NCBI GenBank assembly: GCA_019359395.1 | Contig: JAHHHK010000013.1 | Location: 62,001 to 126,000, forward strand | Length of the DNA stretch: 64,000 bases | DNA from: Komarekiella atlantica HA4396-MV6 | GTDB taxonomy: Bacteria > Cyanobacteriota > Cyanobacteriia > Cyanobacteriales > Nostocaceae | Reading direction: 5' to 3' | Shown: in pieces, positions 19,126 to 28,684 of the stretch | Numbering within the stretch: the first letter of the stretch is position 1 | How the letters are laid out: every line of letters starts with the position of its first letter | The notes under the pieces: model-generated | Databases searched by the model: none | Told to the model about the DNA's origin: nothing | Seen by the model: the letters and a program-made list of their open reading frames with translations, nothing else | Made by a program: the position numbers and the translations under genes

Positions 19126-19365
19126 TTATGCTGATTTTAGATGAGTGACCGGAATTTGTTCGGTTCTTTCAGGGGGTTTCGCTCCAGTTGCAACAGCATG
19201 AACCGCATGAAGAATATCGGCACAGTAGTACCGATTGCCACAGGTATCACAAATAACAATCGTCACATCTTCGAGGATAACAAATCCATCTCTATGTTTA
19301 AATGCCTCACGCTTGACAGTTCGGGGTTTAACGGTTCCTTCGCAATACTCGCATCTATAATCCAT
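19126..19365 (-). CDS. YgiT-type zinc-finger protein (MqsA-like antitoxin)
   Basis: 79 aa with two CxxC pairs: CEYC at residues 5-8 and CDTC at about 39-42, the zinc-binding YgiT/MqsA N-terminal domain. The DNA-binding half of MqsA is absent, as in most cyanobacterial members, where the gene follows a DUF4258 toxin gene. Here the upstream DUF4258 gene is broken and this gene starts about 8 bases after its original end. Confidence 0.85.
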   Translation of the reverse strand: MDYRCEYCEGTVKPRTVKREAFKHRDGFVILEDVTIVICDTCGNRYYCADILHAVHAVATGAKPPERTEQIPVTHLKSA

Positions 19366-19373
19366 ACATACGG

Positions 19374-19671
19374 CTAGCCCTCAAGCTTAGTGACTTCATA
19401 AACAGTGATAATTCAGATAACGTCCGTTGCTTGCGAAACGCCCAACAACCCTAACAGGCGTTTGTTGATCTAATGCAGTTCCTACTACTATATATTTTGT
19501 TCTTCTCGGATCATCTTTTTCAACCCGGATAACTTGACCTCTCAGAACCGCCTCTTCCACATCTAAAATCGTCAGCATATCCTCAGCCATTTCTTCCATT
19601 GCATGGGCTGACATATCGTATTGTCAAAGTTTAATCTTTTCTCTGATACGGTCAATATCACTGCGAGGCAC
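19374..19671 (-). pseudogene. DUF4258-type toxin gene with internal stop and frameshift
   Basis: The intact core runs from ATG 19614 (MSAHAMEEMAEDML) through DDPRRTKYIVVGTALDQ. Upstream in the same frame is PRSDIDRIREKIKL, cut by TGA at 19624-19626; a GTG at 19671 could be the old start. Near the 3' end the family ending (YLIITVYEVT) appears one frame off because of one extra base around 19405-19412; the present frame ends NYHCL instead. The core of 72 aa might still be made, but lacks both termini expected of the family. Confidence 0.7.
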
Positions 19672-19939
19672 TTGTTTGTTCAGTTAACATTCTGCTAATC
19701 ATACCAAGTCTTAAGACTACACCTTGTAAGGTAATTACTTCTCATAAAAAACTCATGGCCCGTGAACGTGCTGAGTCATTTTCTCAGTTGTGCAATAAAT
19801 TAGCAAATCATAACAGGCAAAAAACATAACCTAACAGGGCTTGGCTTTAGCGATCACACCTCACCCACAAACTCCTAATTACACCTCAATCAAGGGTTTA
19901 GAGCTACTTGATCATCAGGTTCCATAGATAGTAAACCAA

Positions 19940-19961
19940 AAAGCCCGCGTCAGCGGGCTTT
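19940..19961 (-). terminator. Intrinsic terminator of typA
   Basis: A perfect 9-bp stem aaagcccgc / gcgggcttt with a four-base loop lies 24 bases past the typA stop codon; on the minus strand it is followed by a T run. Classical Rho-independent terminator. Confidence 0.88.
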
Positions 19962-19984
19962 CTAAATCAATCAAGTAACTTTAC

Positions 19985-21775
19985 TTAGCGTTTCGCCAAC
20001 TTTTTCGCCATCTTCCGCAGACGAATTGATTTAGGTGTGACTTCCACCAATTCATCGGGGCCAATGTATTCCAAAGCACGCTCTAAGCTCATGTCTATTG
20101 GTGCTTGCAGTTGTACTAGTTCATCACCACCAGCGGCGCGGTGGTTGGTTAACTGCTTGGTCTTGCAGATATTTAGTTCTAAGTCTTGGGGACGATTGTG
20201 TTCGCCGACAATCATGCCTCTATAAACTTTAGTGCCTGGGATAATAAAGAATGAGCCTCTATCTTCGGCGTTCTTCATGGCGTAGAAGGTAGAAACGCCC
20301 TCTTCAAAGGAGATTAAAACGCCTTTATTACGGGCTTCAATATCGCCACTAAGTTGACGGTAGTCTAAGAAGCTGTGATTCATGATGCCTTCGCCACGAG
20401 TCATCCGCATGAATTCACCCCGGAAGCCAATTAAGCCACGGGCGGGAATGACAAACTCTAGCTGGGTGCGATCGCTACCACCTGGTTGCATGTCTTGCAT
20501 TTCGCCTTTGCGTTGTCCCAGACGTTCGATACAGCTACCAACAGCATCAGCGGGAACGTCCAGTACTAGAAGTTCAAAGGGTTCACAAGGTTGCCCGTTG
20601 ACTTCCCGGTAAATTACTTGTGGCTGAGAAACTTGAAACTCGAAGCCTTCCCGGCGCATGGTTTCGATTAAGATACCTAAGTGTAGTTCCCCACGACCGG
20701 AAACCAGGAATTTATCAGGTGAATCGGTTTCTTCGACGCGTAGAGCAACGTTGGTTTCTAGTTCGCGGAATAGGCGATCGCGTACTTGTCTTGATGTCAC
20801 CAACTTACCCTCTTGACCAGCAAAAGGTGAATCATTCACCCAGAAGGTCATTTGTAACGTTGGCTCGTCCACTTTTATTAGTGGTAAAGCTTGGGGTTCA
20901 TTGGGGTCAGTTATTGTTTCCCCAATATAAGCGTCAGCGAAACCAGCCACCGCAACAATATAACCTGCGGTTGCTTCTTCCATTTCTACCCGCTTTAGCC
21001 CCTCAAAACCCATTAACTTACTAATTTTACCTTTAACAACGCTGCCATTTTCTGTTATTAAAGCAGCTTGCTGTCCCGTACGAATAGTACCGTTATGGAT
21101 TCTGCCGATGATAATCCGTCCCAGATATTCCGAATAATCGAGGGTTGTGACTTGCAATTGCAGGGGCTTATTACTGTCGCCCACAGGTGGTGGAACATGT
21201 TTCAGAATCGCGTTAAACAGGGGTTGCATGTCTACTGATTCTGCTTCCAGGCTTTCCTTCGCATAACCTCCCATACCGGAGGCAAACAGATAAGTAAAAT
21301 CACACTGGTCTTCATCTGCCCCTAGTTCTAAGAACAGATCCAAAACTTTATCAACAGCAACGTGGGGATCAGCTTGGGCGCGGTCGATTTTGTTGATTAC
21401 AACAATCGGGCGCAGACCTTTTTCCAAAGCTTTTTTCAGTACGAAGCGCGTTTGAGGCATAGGGCCTTCGTTGGCATCGACAATCAGAAGACACCCATCA
21501 ACCATGCCGAGTACGCGTTCAACTTCACCACCGAAATCAGCGTGTCCAGGAGTATCGACAATATTGATCAGTGTCTCTCTATAGCGAACCGCTGTATTTT
21601 TGGACAAAATGGTAATCCCCCGCTCCCGTTCTAGAGCGTTGGAGTCCATGACACAATCCGGAACGTCTTCGCCTTCGCGGAAAATACCGGATTGTTTGAG
21701 AAGTGCATCAACCAGGGTGGTTTTGCCGTGGTCAACGTGGGCAATAATGGCGACGTTACGAATTGGGAGCGTCAT
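19985..21775 (-). CDS. typA: Ribosome-associated GTPase TypA/BipA
   Basis: 596 aa translational GTPase that acts on the 70S or 50S ribosome in assembly and stress adaptation. G-domain motifs: G1 AHVDHGKT (residues 12-19), the switch region ERERGITI, G3 DTPGHADF, G4 NKID. Domain II and the EF-G-like domains follow, with the TypA-specific C-terminal region [20 protein letters not shown]. Length and ending match cyanobacterial TypA. It is monocistronic, closed by the hairpin at 19940. Confidence 0.97.
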   Translation of the reverse strand: MTLPIRNVAIIAHVDHGKTTLVDALLKQSGIFREGEDVPDCVMDSNALERERGITILSKNTAVRYRETLINIVDTPGHADFGGEVERVLGMVDGCLLIVDANEGPMPQTRFVLKKALEKGLRPIVVINKIDRAQADPHVAVDKVLDLFLELGADEDQCDFTYLFASGMGGYAKESLEAESVDMQPLFNAILKHVPPPVGDSNKPLQLQVTTLDYSEYLGRIIIGRIHNGTIRTGQQAALITENGSVVKGKISKLMGFEGLKRVEMEEATAGYIVAVAGFADAYIGETITDPNEPQALPLIKVDEPTLQMTFWVNDSPFAGQEGKLVTSRQVRDRLFRELETNVALRVEETDSPDKFLVSGRGELHLGILIETMRREGFEFQVSQPQVIYREVNGQPCEPFELLVLDVPADAVGSCIERLGQRKGEMQDMQPGGSDRTQLEFVIPARGLIGFRGEFMRMTRGEGIMNHSFLDYRQLSGDIEARNKGVLISFEEGVSTFYAMKNAEDRGSFFIIPGTKVYRGMIVGEHNRPQDLELNICKTKQLTNHRAAGGDELVQLQAPIDMSLERALEYIGPDELVEVTPKSIRLRKMAKKLAKR

Positions 21776-22158
21776 AGAAGCTTTTGGTGAACTCTAGAAG
21801 GGGTTTTGAGATTTACATTGTGAATGCTAGGCTTTTCTAACAGAATTGGGGATGATCAGCAAATTCTGTAAAGAACCTTTAACAATTCTAGCGTAATCGT
21901 CACAATTCCAGGGAGTTTTTGCAAACTCTATTCGATTCAGGAAATTAGAGAGGCTGAATTGTCTGCTTGGCTTGGAAATATTGACCCTGTAAAGACTCCA
22001 GCTTTTTGGGATTAGTCAAGTTTAATCATGCTTACAGGAATCGAAGCAGAAAGCCCATGAGAACAGCAACACGTTGCGAATTTCGTCCTTTTCTATACAA
22101 GGCTTTGAACAATCTAGAATGGTATTTGGATTTATGTGACTATGTATTAGCTTGATTC
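21776..22158. other. Intergenic region upstream of typA
   Basis: 383 bases between two minus-strand genes. It must hold the typA promoter. I see no tRNA, strong hairpin or conserved small frame in it. Confidence 0.5.
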
Positions 22159-23253
22159 TTAAACCATAGTCTTTTTAGCATTTTTAAATCTTAACTGACG
22201 AATTTTTTCGATTGGCTCGGAGACATATTTGATTAATAGAAATGCAGCGAAAAATGATAATACTGTCGCCAATTCACCTCTATAATCATCAATTCTCAAG
22301 CGATCAGTAAGTGGCGTGAGTGCCTGAATAACAATCCTATGAACAATATAAATAGGATACGAATATTCTCCTAAACGCATATCAAATTTTGAATCTTTTG
22401 TAACTTTAAAAATAAATGGTATTGACAAGCATGAGAATATGTAAAAACTCCACATTTTATAAAAATCTGGAATAAATTGGTAGAAAATAGTTGCTAAAAG
22501 AAATATTACTGTAATTGATAATTCTATCTTTCCAATTTTTTTGTTTGCTATTTTTGAGTAAATTCTATAAGAAATAGTTCCTAAAAGAAATAAAGCTAGT
22601 TCTGTAGGAAAGAATCTATGAATCCACGGATCATTAGTCAATCCCAGATAGAAGTATATGTATACTCTGAGCAATAAGCTAAGAAATATCAATGTTAATA
22701 TTGTCGAGGTCTTTCTGCGAACAATAAATGGAGCAATTAAGTAAAATGTTAGTTCAATACCTAAAGTCCATGCCTGGGGAATAAATAAAAACCTCCAAAG
22801 TTCTGGGTCAGTCTTGAAATAATCACTTGTAAAAAACATTTTTCCTGTTTCAGTATCTAATCCTAAGAACATAACAACATCTTGTCCAAGCAGAATGATA
22901 TTCGTGATCACTGAAAACAAGAATGTACCAAAGCTCATCTCAGAGAAATAATTAATATAATAAGAAAGAGTCACAGGTTTATCTATGACAAAAACTGCAA
23001 CTAAATTGACGAGTATTGTGATAATAAGTACTACCCAGTAAATAGGATAAAGTCGAAGCATTCTATTGGAAATAAATAACTTATAGCTACCTTTACCAAT
23101 ATACTTTTTCTCTAAAATCATCGTCATGTAAAATCCAGATATAATAAAGAAGGTCTGAACAGCGACGACTCCTTGTGTAAAAATCAATCCAAAAATAGCG
23201 TTTGAGTGAGCTACTACAACTGTCAATGCTAAAAGAACTCTTAATAATCCCAT
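22159..23253 (-). CDS. Acyltransferase 3 family membrane protein
   Basis: 364 aa integral membrane O-acyltransferase with about ten helices. The family N-terminus LLRVLLALTVVVAHSN (conserved His in helix 1), SGFYMTMILEKKY, and PQAWTLGIELTFYLIAPFIV are visible. Such proteins acylate sugars of cell-surface polysaccharide, lipopolysaccharide or glycolipid. Base composition is clearly more AT-rich than its neighbours, with many AAA/ATA/ATT codons, and the flanking spacers are AT-rich too, suggesting recent transfer. No glycan-synthesis genes are adjacent. Confidence 0.88.
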   Translation of the reverse strand: MGLLRVLLALTVVVAHSNAIFGLIFTQGVVAVQTFFIISGFYMTMILEKKYIGKGSYKLFISNRMLRLYPIYWVVLIITILVNLVAVFVIDKPVTLSYYINYFSEMSFGTFLFSVITNIILLGQDVVMFLGLDTETGKMFFTSDYFKTDPELWRFLFIPQAWTLGIELTFYLIAPFIVRRKTSTILTLIFLSLLLRVYIYFYLGLTNDPWIHRFFPTELALFLLGTISYRIYSKIANKKIGKIELSITVIFLLATIFYQFIPDFYKMWSFYIFSCLSIPFIFKVTKDSKFDMRLGEYSYPIYIVHRIVIQALTPLTDRLRIDDYRGELATVLSFFAAFLLIKYVSEPIEKIRQLRFKNAKKTMV

Positions 23254-23611
23254 GTATTTTCCAAATTAAATACTTAGCTGTGGAAATATCCACAATGGTC
23301 TAGCACATCTAAATTGATGGCTCAAAATTAGTTTAGATTAGAGTCAAAAGACAATTTTATATATTGTACGTATAAAAGTTTAAAATTTCCTAATTTCCTG
23401 ATTTAAAAAATTTTATATCTGTTCAATTACAAATGAAATATGGCTATTTGAGAGCAAACTTTTACTACCATTAGTTTGAATTAAATAGTTTGGGAAATTG
23501 TAAAATTTGGCGCTAATCAAAATCTCGCCTCTGTGGTTTGCCTTCAAAATTATACTAAAAGCAGTGCGATCGCATAATTTTCAGTATAAAGTGCGATATC
23601 TGACGACAACT

Positions 23612-24193
23612 ATGCATACAATGCTTTCAGAACGCTTTACCACAGCCCTTGTCTACGCTACACAACTCCACGCCAACCAAGTTCGTAAAAGTTCAGGTGT
23701 CCCCTATGTCGCCCATTTGTTAGGCGTTGCCAGTATTGCTTTAGAATACGGAGCAAATGAAGATGAAGCCATCGCGGCTCTTTTGCACGATGCTGTAGAA
23801 GATCAAGGCGGTGCTGCAACACGCGAAGAAATTCGCCGCCGTTTTGGGGACAAGGTGACAGAAATTGTCGATGCTTGTACTGACGCCGACGCAATACCCA
23901 AACCCCCTTGGCGAAAGCGTAAGGAAGCATACATTGCTCATATACCTACTGCTTCTCCATCAGTACTACTTGTATCAGTAGCCGATAAACTTTACAATGC
24001 TCGCTCAATTCTCAAAGATTATCGCGTTTTAGGCGAATCACTTTGGGAACGCTTTCAGGGGGGTAGAGAAGGTACTCTTTGGTACTATAGAACGCTTGTG
24101 GATGCCTTCAAAAAGACTGGAAATGCTGCGATCGTTGCAGAATTAGAACGGGTGGTTTCTGAGGTAGAAACGTTAGCAGCTCATAAAAAATGA
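23612..24193 (+). CDS. HD-domain hydrolase, small alarmone hydrolase-like
   Basis: 193 aa from ATG 23612 (or 23621); a TTG-initiated longer frame is less likely. The HD motifs resemble the hydrolase half of RelA/SpoT and Mesh1: HANQVRKSSGVPYVAHLLGV, ALLHDAVED (His-Asp pair) and VADKLYNARSI. No synthetase, TGS or ACT domain follows, so it is a stand-alone hydrolase. (p)ppGpp or a related nucleotide is the likely but unproven substrate. Confidence 0.82.
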   Translation: MHTMLSERFTTALVYATQLHANQVRKSSGVPYVAHLLGVASIALEYGANEDEAIAALLHDAVEDQGGAATREEIRRRFGDKVTEIVDACTDADAIPKPPWRKRKEAYIAHIPTASPSVLLVSVADKLYNARSILKDYRVLGESLWERFQGGREGTLWYYRTLVDAFKKTGNAAIVAELERVVSEVETLAAHKK

Positions 24194-24276
24194 AGCATGA
24201 AGGCTGAAAAATTTCATACTCCACACTTCATACTTGTTCATGCAAAACTGTAACAATAATTACAGTCTTTTGCTTA

Positions 24277-25293
24277 CTAGCGGAACATACTACTGACTGA
24301 GGTATCTTCGTGAATCCGCCAAATGGTTTCTCCAAGCAAATTAGCCACAGAAAGCACCACTAGTTGTGGAAAGCGATTGTTTTCTGCGATCGGGATTGTA
24401 TTGGTGACAACGACTTCTTCAAACAAGCCACTAGACAATCTCTCAATTGCAGGTGGTGAGAACACTGCATGAGTTGCACATGCATATACTTGACTTGCTC
24501 CCTCCTCACGTAGCAATCGCGCCCCTTCGGCAATTGTCCCCCCAGTGTCGATCATGTCGTCCACTAACACTGCCGTTTTGCCTTTAACATCGCCGATGAC
24601 ATTTAAAACCTCAGCAACGTTGTGTGCTTGGCGACGTTTGTCGATAATTGCCAATGGCGCATCACCCAGTTTTTTCGCAAATGCCCTAGCCCGTGCAACA
24701 CCGCCAACATCAGGAGAAACAACCACAATGTCAGATAGTTCTTTGCTTGCTAGATAATCCAGCAATACTGGCGAACCGTAAACATGGTCAAAAGGTATAT
24801 CGAAATAGCCTTGAATTTGAGCCGAGTGCAAATCCATTGCCAGAACTCGGTTAGCACCTGCTTCTGTGATCAGGTTAGCAACCAGCTTAGCAGTTATTGA
24901 CTCTCGTCCTGCCGTTTTCCGGTCAGCGCGGGCATAACCATAATAGGGAATTACTGCCGTCACCTGTCGGGCGGAAGCTCGACGACAGGCGTCAACCATA
25001 ATTAATAATTCCATTAAGTGATCGTTCACAGGTTGACAGCATGGCTGGATTAAATAAACATCACAACCACGGATCGATTCCTGGATTTGAACATAGAGTT
25101 CTCCATCCGCAAATCTTTTGCGGATCATTGGCCCCAAGTCCATACCCAGATAACGAGAGACTTCTTGAGACAGTTGTATATTCGCAGAGCCAGAAAATAG
25201 CCGCAGGCGATGATTATCAGTCAGTCCTGTTGCTGCTGGTTGCACTTTGAAAGTTGCAGAGCTGAGCACAGCAGATCCTCGATGTGCATTCAT
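24277..25293 (-). CDS. prs: Ribose-phosphate pyrophosphokinase
   Basis: 338 aa; makes PRPP from ribose-5-phosphate and ATP for nucleotide, His and Trp synthesis. Motifs: FADGELYVQIQESIRGCDVY, the metal-binding VLAMDLHSAQIQGYFDIP, the flexible KRR loop (IIDKRR), and the PRPP-binding loop VLVDDMIDTGGTI. The N-terminus has about 20 extra residues before LRLFSGSAN compared with E. coli Prs, common in cyanobacteria. Confidence 0.96.
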   Translation of the reverse strand: MNAHRGSAVLSSATFKVQPAATGLTDNHRLRLFSGSANIQLSQEVSRYLGMDLGPMIRKRFADGELYVQIQESIRGCDVYLIQPCCQPVNDHLMELLIMVDACRRASARQVTAVIPYYGYARADRKTAGRESITAKLVANLITEAGANRVLAMDLHSAQIQGYFDIPFDHVYGSPVLLDYLASKELSDIVVVSPDVGGVARARAFAKKLGDAPLAIIDKRRQAHNVAEVLNVIGDVKGKTAVLVDDMIDTGGTIAEGARLLREEGASQVYACATHAVFSPPAIERLSSGLFEEVVVTNTIPIAENNRFPQLVVLSVANLLGETIWRIHEDTSVSSMFR

Positions 25294-26240
25294 GGCAATA
25301 TTACCATCAGAGATTTAGTAGATTTAACCGAAAAATAGCCTGAAAAATCATTTGTGAGATTTATTGAAGCTTTGATACAAACTTTAAACATTTCTCCATA
25401 AAATTATCATTCACTAGCTCTCTAGCCCTTATGGCAAACAAACCATTGATAGCTTAACTGACATTAAGTACGTCCACTAGATGTATATTTCAAATTTTTT
25501 TCTGCTTGAGGTAAATAATCTCAATCTTTCAAAGATGGGTATGGAAAATTGCTGCTTCTAACTACTTCATTTATAACCGAGAGGATACTATTCCCAGCTT
25601 AAGTAATCTTTAAGTTGGTTCTCAGACAGTAAAACACGCAATACGGTTCGGTGAAAGGGAAAAGAGAAAAGGGAAAAGGGGAAATGTTTGAATTCACCCT
25701 TCCCCTTTCGCCCTTACCCTTTACCCAAACCACAATAAAGTGGAAGAGTGTTTAAGCGAACCGTTATTGACAAAATACAGAGGTAGCTGATTATTCTATG
25801 ATACTAGCGGCAAATAAATAAGCTGACAGACTTGTTTAGAAGTTCTAATTCATACAACAAATTTTCAGAGCAACCGCATTTGTCAAACTCTCCCGTGTGT
25901 TGGTTAGGGCTAAGGGCGGACGGCAGACTACCACGTGGGAGGGCATACCGCTGTTGCTGGGACTTCTTTGTCCTCACAGTAAACTAAATAAAATCAACAA
26001 AGCAAGTTTATACCCACTATTGTTGACTTTCTCACTTTTCTCACACATTCTTACTGAGGGCAGAGTATGAAAATCAAGTTAAGTATGTCTTTGTATGTAA
26101 GTCCAACTTCTATGGAAGACTGCTGACGCCAGTTATTTCTAATCAGTGTATTTTATTCTAAGTAATTCGGCTTTGAAAGTTTATACCTCATACTTTAAGT
26201 AAGTTACTCCTCAGTTGCTATTACACTTAACCAATTGATC
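25294..26240. other. Long intergenic region with MITE-like repeat and G/C-rich patch
   Basis: 947 bases between divergent prs and the kinase gene. It holds the inverted-repeat element at 25640-25768 and a G/C-rich patch at about 25884-25980 that could fold (ctccc near 25887 against gggag near 25950). No protein frame was recognised; promoters for both genes must lie here. Confidence 0.45.
25640..25768. mobile_element. MITE-like inverted repeat (caatacggttcg family)
   Basis: The left end carries atacggttcg and the right end cgaaccgttatt, inverted copies with one indel. The interior is a purine-rich arm (gaaaagggaaaagggg) facing a pyrimidine-rich arm (cccttcccctttcgccc), so the whole can fold into a long imperfect hairpin. 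A shorter relative is at 49349-49431. Non-coding. Confidence 0.55.
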
Positions 26241-27944
26241 ATGCAACCACCCATTACAATTGGCACTGTCCTGCAAAATCGTTATCGAATAGTTCAAATC
26301 CTTGGACAGGGAGGATTTGGTAGAACTTATCTCGCAGAAGATCAGAGGCGCTTTAACGAACTTTGCGCCATCAAAGAGTTGCTCTCAACGGTAACGGAAG
26401 CTTCTACTTGGGAAAAGGCGCAAGAGCTTTTTCACAGAGAAGCTGCTATTTTGTATCAGATAGAACACCCCCAAGTGCCGAAATTTAGGGAAAGATTTGA
26501 GCAAGACCAGCGCTTGTGTTTAGTGCAGGACTACGTTGCAGGGAAGACGTATCGAGATTTGCTGACTGAGCGCCAAGCTGTTAATCAAACTTTCACAGAA
26601 ACAGAAGTATTGCAGTTGATGCGCTCTCTGTTGCCAGTTTTAGAGCATATTCATAGTAGAGGAATTATTCACCGAGATATCTCGCCAGAGAATATTATTT
26701 TGCGAGATAGCGATGCTAAACCAGTGTTAATTGACTTTGGGGTGGTAAAAGAACTAGCAACACGATTGCAATCTCCAGATAGCATATTGCCAGTTACTAC
26801 TGTAGGAAAATTAGGCTATGCTCCAAGCGAGCAAATGCAAACAGGGCAAGCTTATCCTAGTAGTGACTTGTATGCACTAGCAGTCACAGCGATAGTTTTG
26901 CTGACTGGTAAAGAACCAAACGCTTTGTTTGATGAAAATCAACTAACTTGGACTTGGCAACGCTGGGTAAATGTGAATCCGAGATTTGCTACGGTATTAA
27001 ATCGCATGTTGAATCATTTACCGAGCGATCGCTTCCAAAGTGCCACTAGTGTAATCCAAGCATTGCAAGCAGATCAATCCAGTGTCTCTACTCCCGGTGT
27101 ATCCAGTTTGCAAACAATGGCTGTTGGTCGCGCCCCCAACCCAGTATCACCACCAGCTGCGTCAAATAAACCCGATCCTGTGATTCCATCCAGCCGTGCT
27201 AGCTCAGTCTTGGATAATCCACTGGCGATCGGGGCTATTGGCAGTGCTGTGGTAATATTAGCGGGATTTGGTTCTTGGGCGCTGGTCAGTTCTATCCGCA
27301 GTCAGTCAAATACTTCCTCAGAAACAGCACCACCACAAACTTTCCCTTCACCAGTGATTTCAGGTGGTACGACATTCACCTCTACACCTACACCTACTAG
27401 TGATGAACCTGTTATATCTAATAAGCGTCTCAGGCTGGGAGCATCTAACATAACCACGGTTGAAGATACCCTAAAAGCAAATCAAATCATCCAATACACA
27501 TTTTTTGGGCAAGAGGGAGCTAAGTTAACAACATTTATTGAGCAAGGAAGCGGTATTTTACTAACAGTATTAGATCCCAATCAGCAACCAATTGATAATA
27601 GCTCCCAGCAAGTAACATCCTATGACGGAACATTACCAGTTAGTGGTAGATACACTATTCAGTTAACTCTAGTTACGGGAGTTGCCGAAAGCAACTATAA
27701 CCTCAATGTGGCATTAGAAAAACCAGTTCAACCAACACCCACAGAGACATCAACGCCCATAGAGATACCCACGCCAATTTTTACTGAAACACCCACACCA
27801 ACGCCCATAGAAACACCAACACCCATAGAAACCCCCGCGCCAATTTTTACTGAGATACCTACACCAACTCCTACAACTGGTGCAGAACAAACTTTCCCGC
27901 CTGCGAATGTAACTCCCCAACCGTTTCCTGATCAAAGAAATTAA
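26241..27944 (+). CDS. Membrane-anchored Ser/Thr protein kinase with PPC-like sensor region
   Basis: 567 aa from ATG 26241. Kinase domain: glycine loop LGQGGFGRTY (about 21-30), catalytic Lys in CAIKEL, catalytic loop HRDISPEN (about 144-151), DFG at 165-167, APE-like region YAPSEQMQTGQAYPSSD. One transmembrane helix follows at about 326-348 (IGAIGSAVVILAGFGSWAL), then an outside region resembling a bacterial pre-peptidase C-terminal fold, then a Pro/Thr-rich tail of ETPTPIE-type repeats. All catalytic residues are present. The last base of its TAA is the first base of the bioD ATG, so the two genes are cotranscribed. Confidence 0.9.
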   Translation: MQPPITIGTVLQNRYRIVQILGQGGFGRTYLAEDQRRFNELCAIKELLSTVTEASTWEKAQELFHREAAILYQIEHPQVPKFRERFEQDQRLCLVQDYVAGKTYRDLLTERQAVNQTFTETEVLQLMRSLLPVLEHIHSRGIIHRDISPENIILRDSDAKPVLIDFGVVKELATRLQSPDSILPVTTVGKLGYAPSEQMQTGQAYPSSDLYALAVTAIVLLTGKEPNALFDENQLTWTWQRWVNVNPRFATVLNRMLNHLPSDRFQSATSVIQALQADQSSVSTPGVSSLQTMAVGRAPNPVSPPAASNKPDPVIPSSRASSVLDNPLAIGAIGSAVVILAGFGSWALVSSIRSQSNTSSETAPPQTFPSPVISGGTTFTSTPTPTSDEPVISNKRLRLGASNITTVEDTLKANQIIQYTFFGQEGAKLTTFIEQGSGILLTVLDPNQQPIDNSSQQVTSYDGTLPVSGRYTIQLTLVTGVAESNYNLNVALEKPVQPTPTETSTPIEIPTPIFTETPTPTPIETPTPIETPAPIFTEIPTPTPTTGAEQTFPPANVTPQPFPDQRN

Positions 27945-28627
27945 TGTTGAACACACTACTGATTACTGCAACTGATACGGAGGCTGGCAAAACTGTTTTA
28001 ACTACAGCTTTAGCAGCCTATTTGGAAAAATATTACTCGCAGCGTCGCTGGGGAATTATGAAACCGATTCAATCAGGAGTAGGCGATCGCGAATTGTATC
28101 AAAAGCTATTTTCGCTGGAGCAATCTGCCCAAGAAATTACACCTTTGTACTTTCAAGCACCGCTAGCGCCTCCCATCGCCGCAGCAAAAGAAAACCGTCA
28201 AGTTGATTTAGCAGTGGTGTGGCAAACTTTATCAGGACTGCAAAAACGTCACGATTTCCTCCTCGTAGAAGCTTTGGGAGGGTTAGGCTCACCAGTAACC
28301 GAGGAACTAACAATAGCTGATTTAGCGGGACAATGGCGTCTACCAACAGTGTTAGTAGTGCCAGTCAGATTAGGAGCGATCGCCCAAGCAGTAGCGAATG
28401 TGGCATTAGCTAGACAATCACACGTGAATCTCAAAGGCATTGTGCTTAACTGCGTACAACCCCGTTCCGATGCCGAAATAGCCGACTGGACACCACTAAA
28501 CTTGATTCAATCACTAACTAACACGCCTGTTTTAGGCTGCTTACCCTATCTAGATCACCCAACTGATTTGGATAAACTCGCCCAAATAGCATCAGATTTA
28601 GATTTAGAAATACTTGACACTTTCTGA
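27944..28627 (+). CDS. bioD: Dethiobiotin synthetase
   Basis: 227 aa; ATP-dependent carboxylation of 7,8-diaminopelargonate to dethiobiotin in biotin synthesis. P-loop LLITATDTEAGKTVLTTALA (residues 4-23) is typical of BioD, followed by KPIQSGVGD and VEALGGLGSPV. It overlaps the kinase stop by one base (TAATG). Other bio genes are absent from the window, as is usual in cyanobacteria where they are scattered. Confidence 0.93.
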   Translation: MLNTLLITATDTEAGKTVLTTALAAYLEKYYSQRRWGIMKPIQSGVGDRELYQKLFSLEQSAQEITPLYFQAPLAPPIAAAKENRQVDLAVVWQTLSGLQKRHDFLLVEALGGLGSPVTEELTIADLAGQWRLPTVLVVPVRLGAIAQAVANVALARQSHVNLKGIVLNCVQPRSDAEIADWTPLNLIQSLTNTPVLGCLPYLDHPTDLDKLAQIASDLDLEILDTF

Positions 28628-28684
28628 AAGATTAAACTAGGAAAATAACCTAAGTTAGCAGTGTTCACCTAGCTTGTCTTTATA

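Noticed and set aside
25884-25980. Known structured RNA (6S, SRP or RNase P RNA)
   Set aside because: None of the conserved motifs of these RNAs could be matched; kept only as an unassigned foldable patch.
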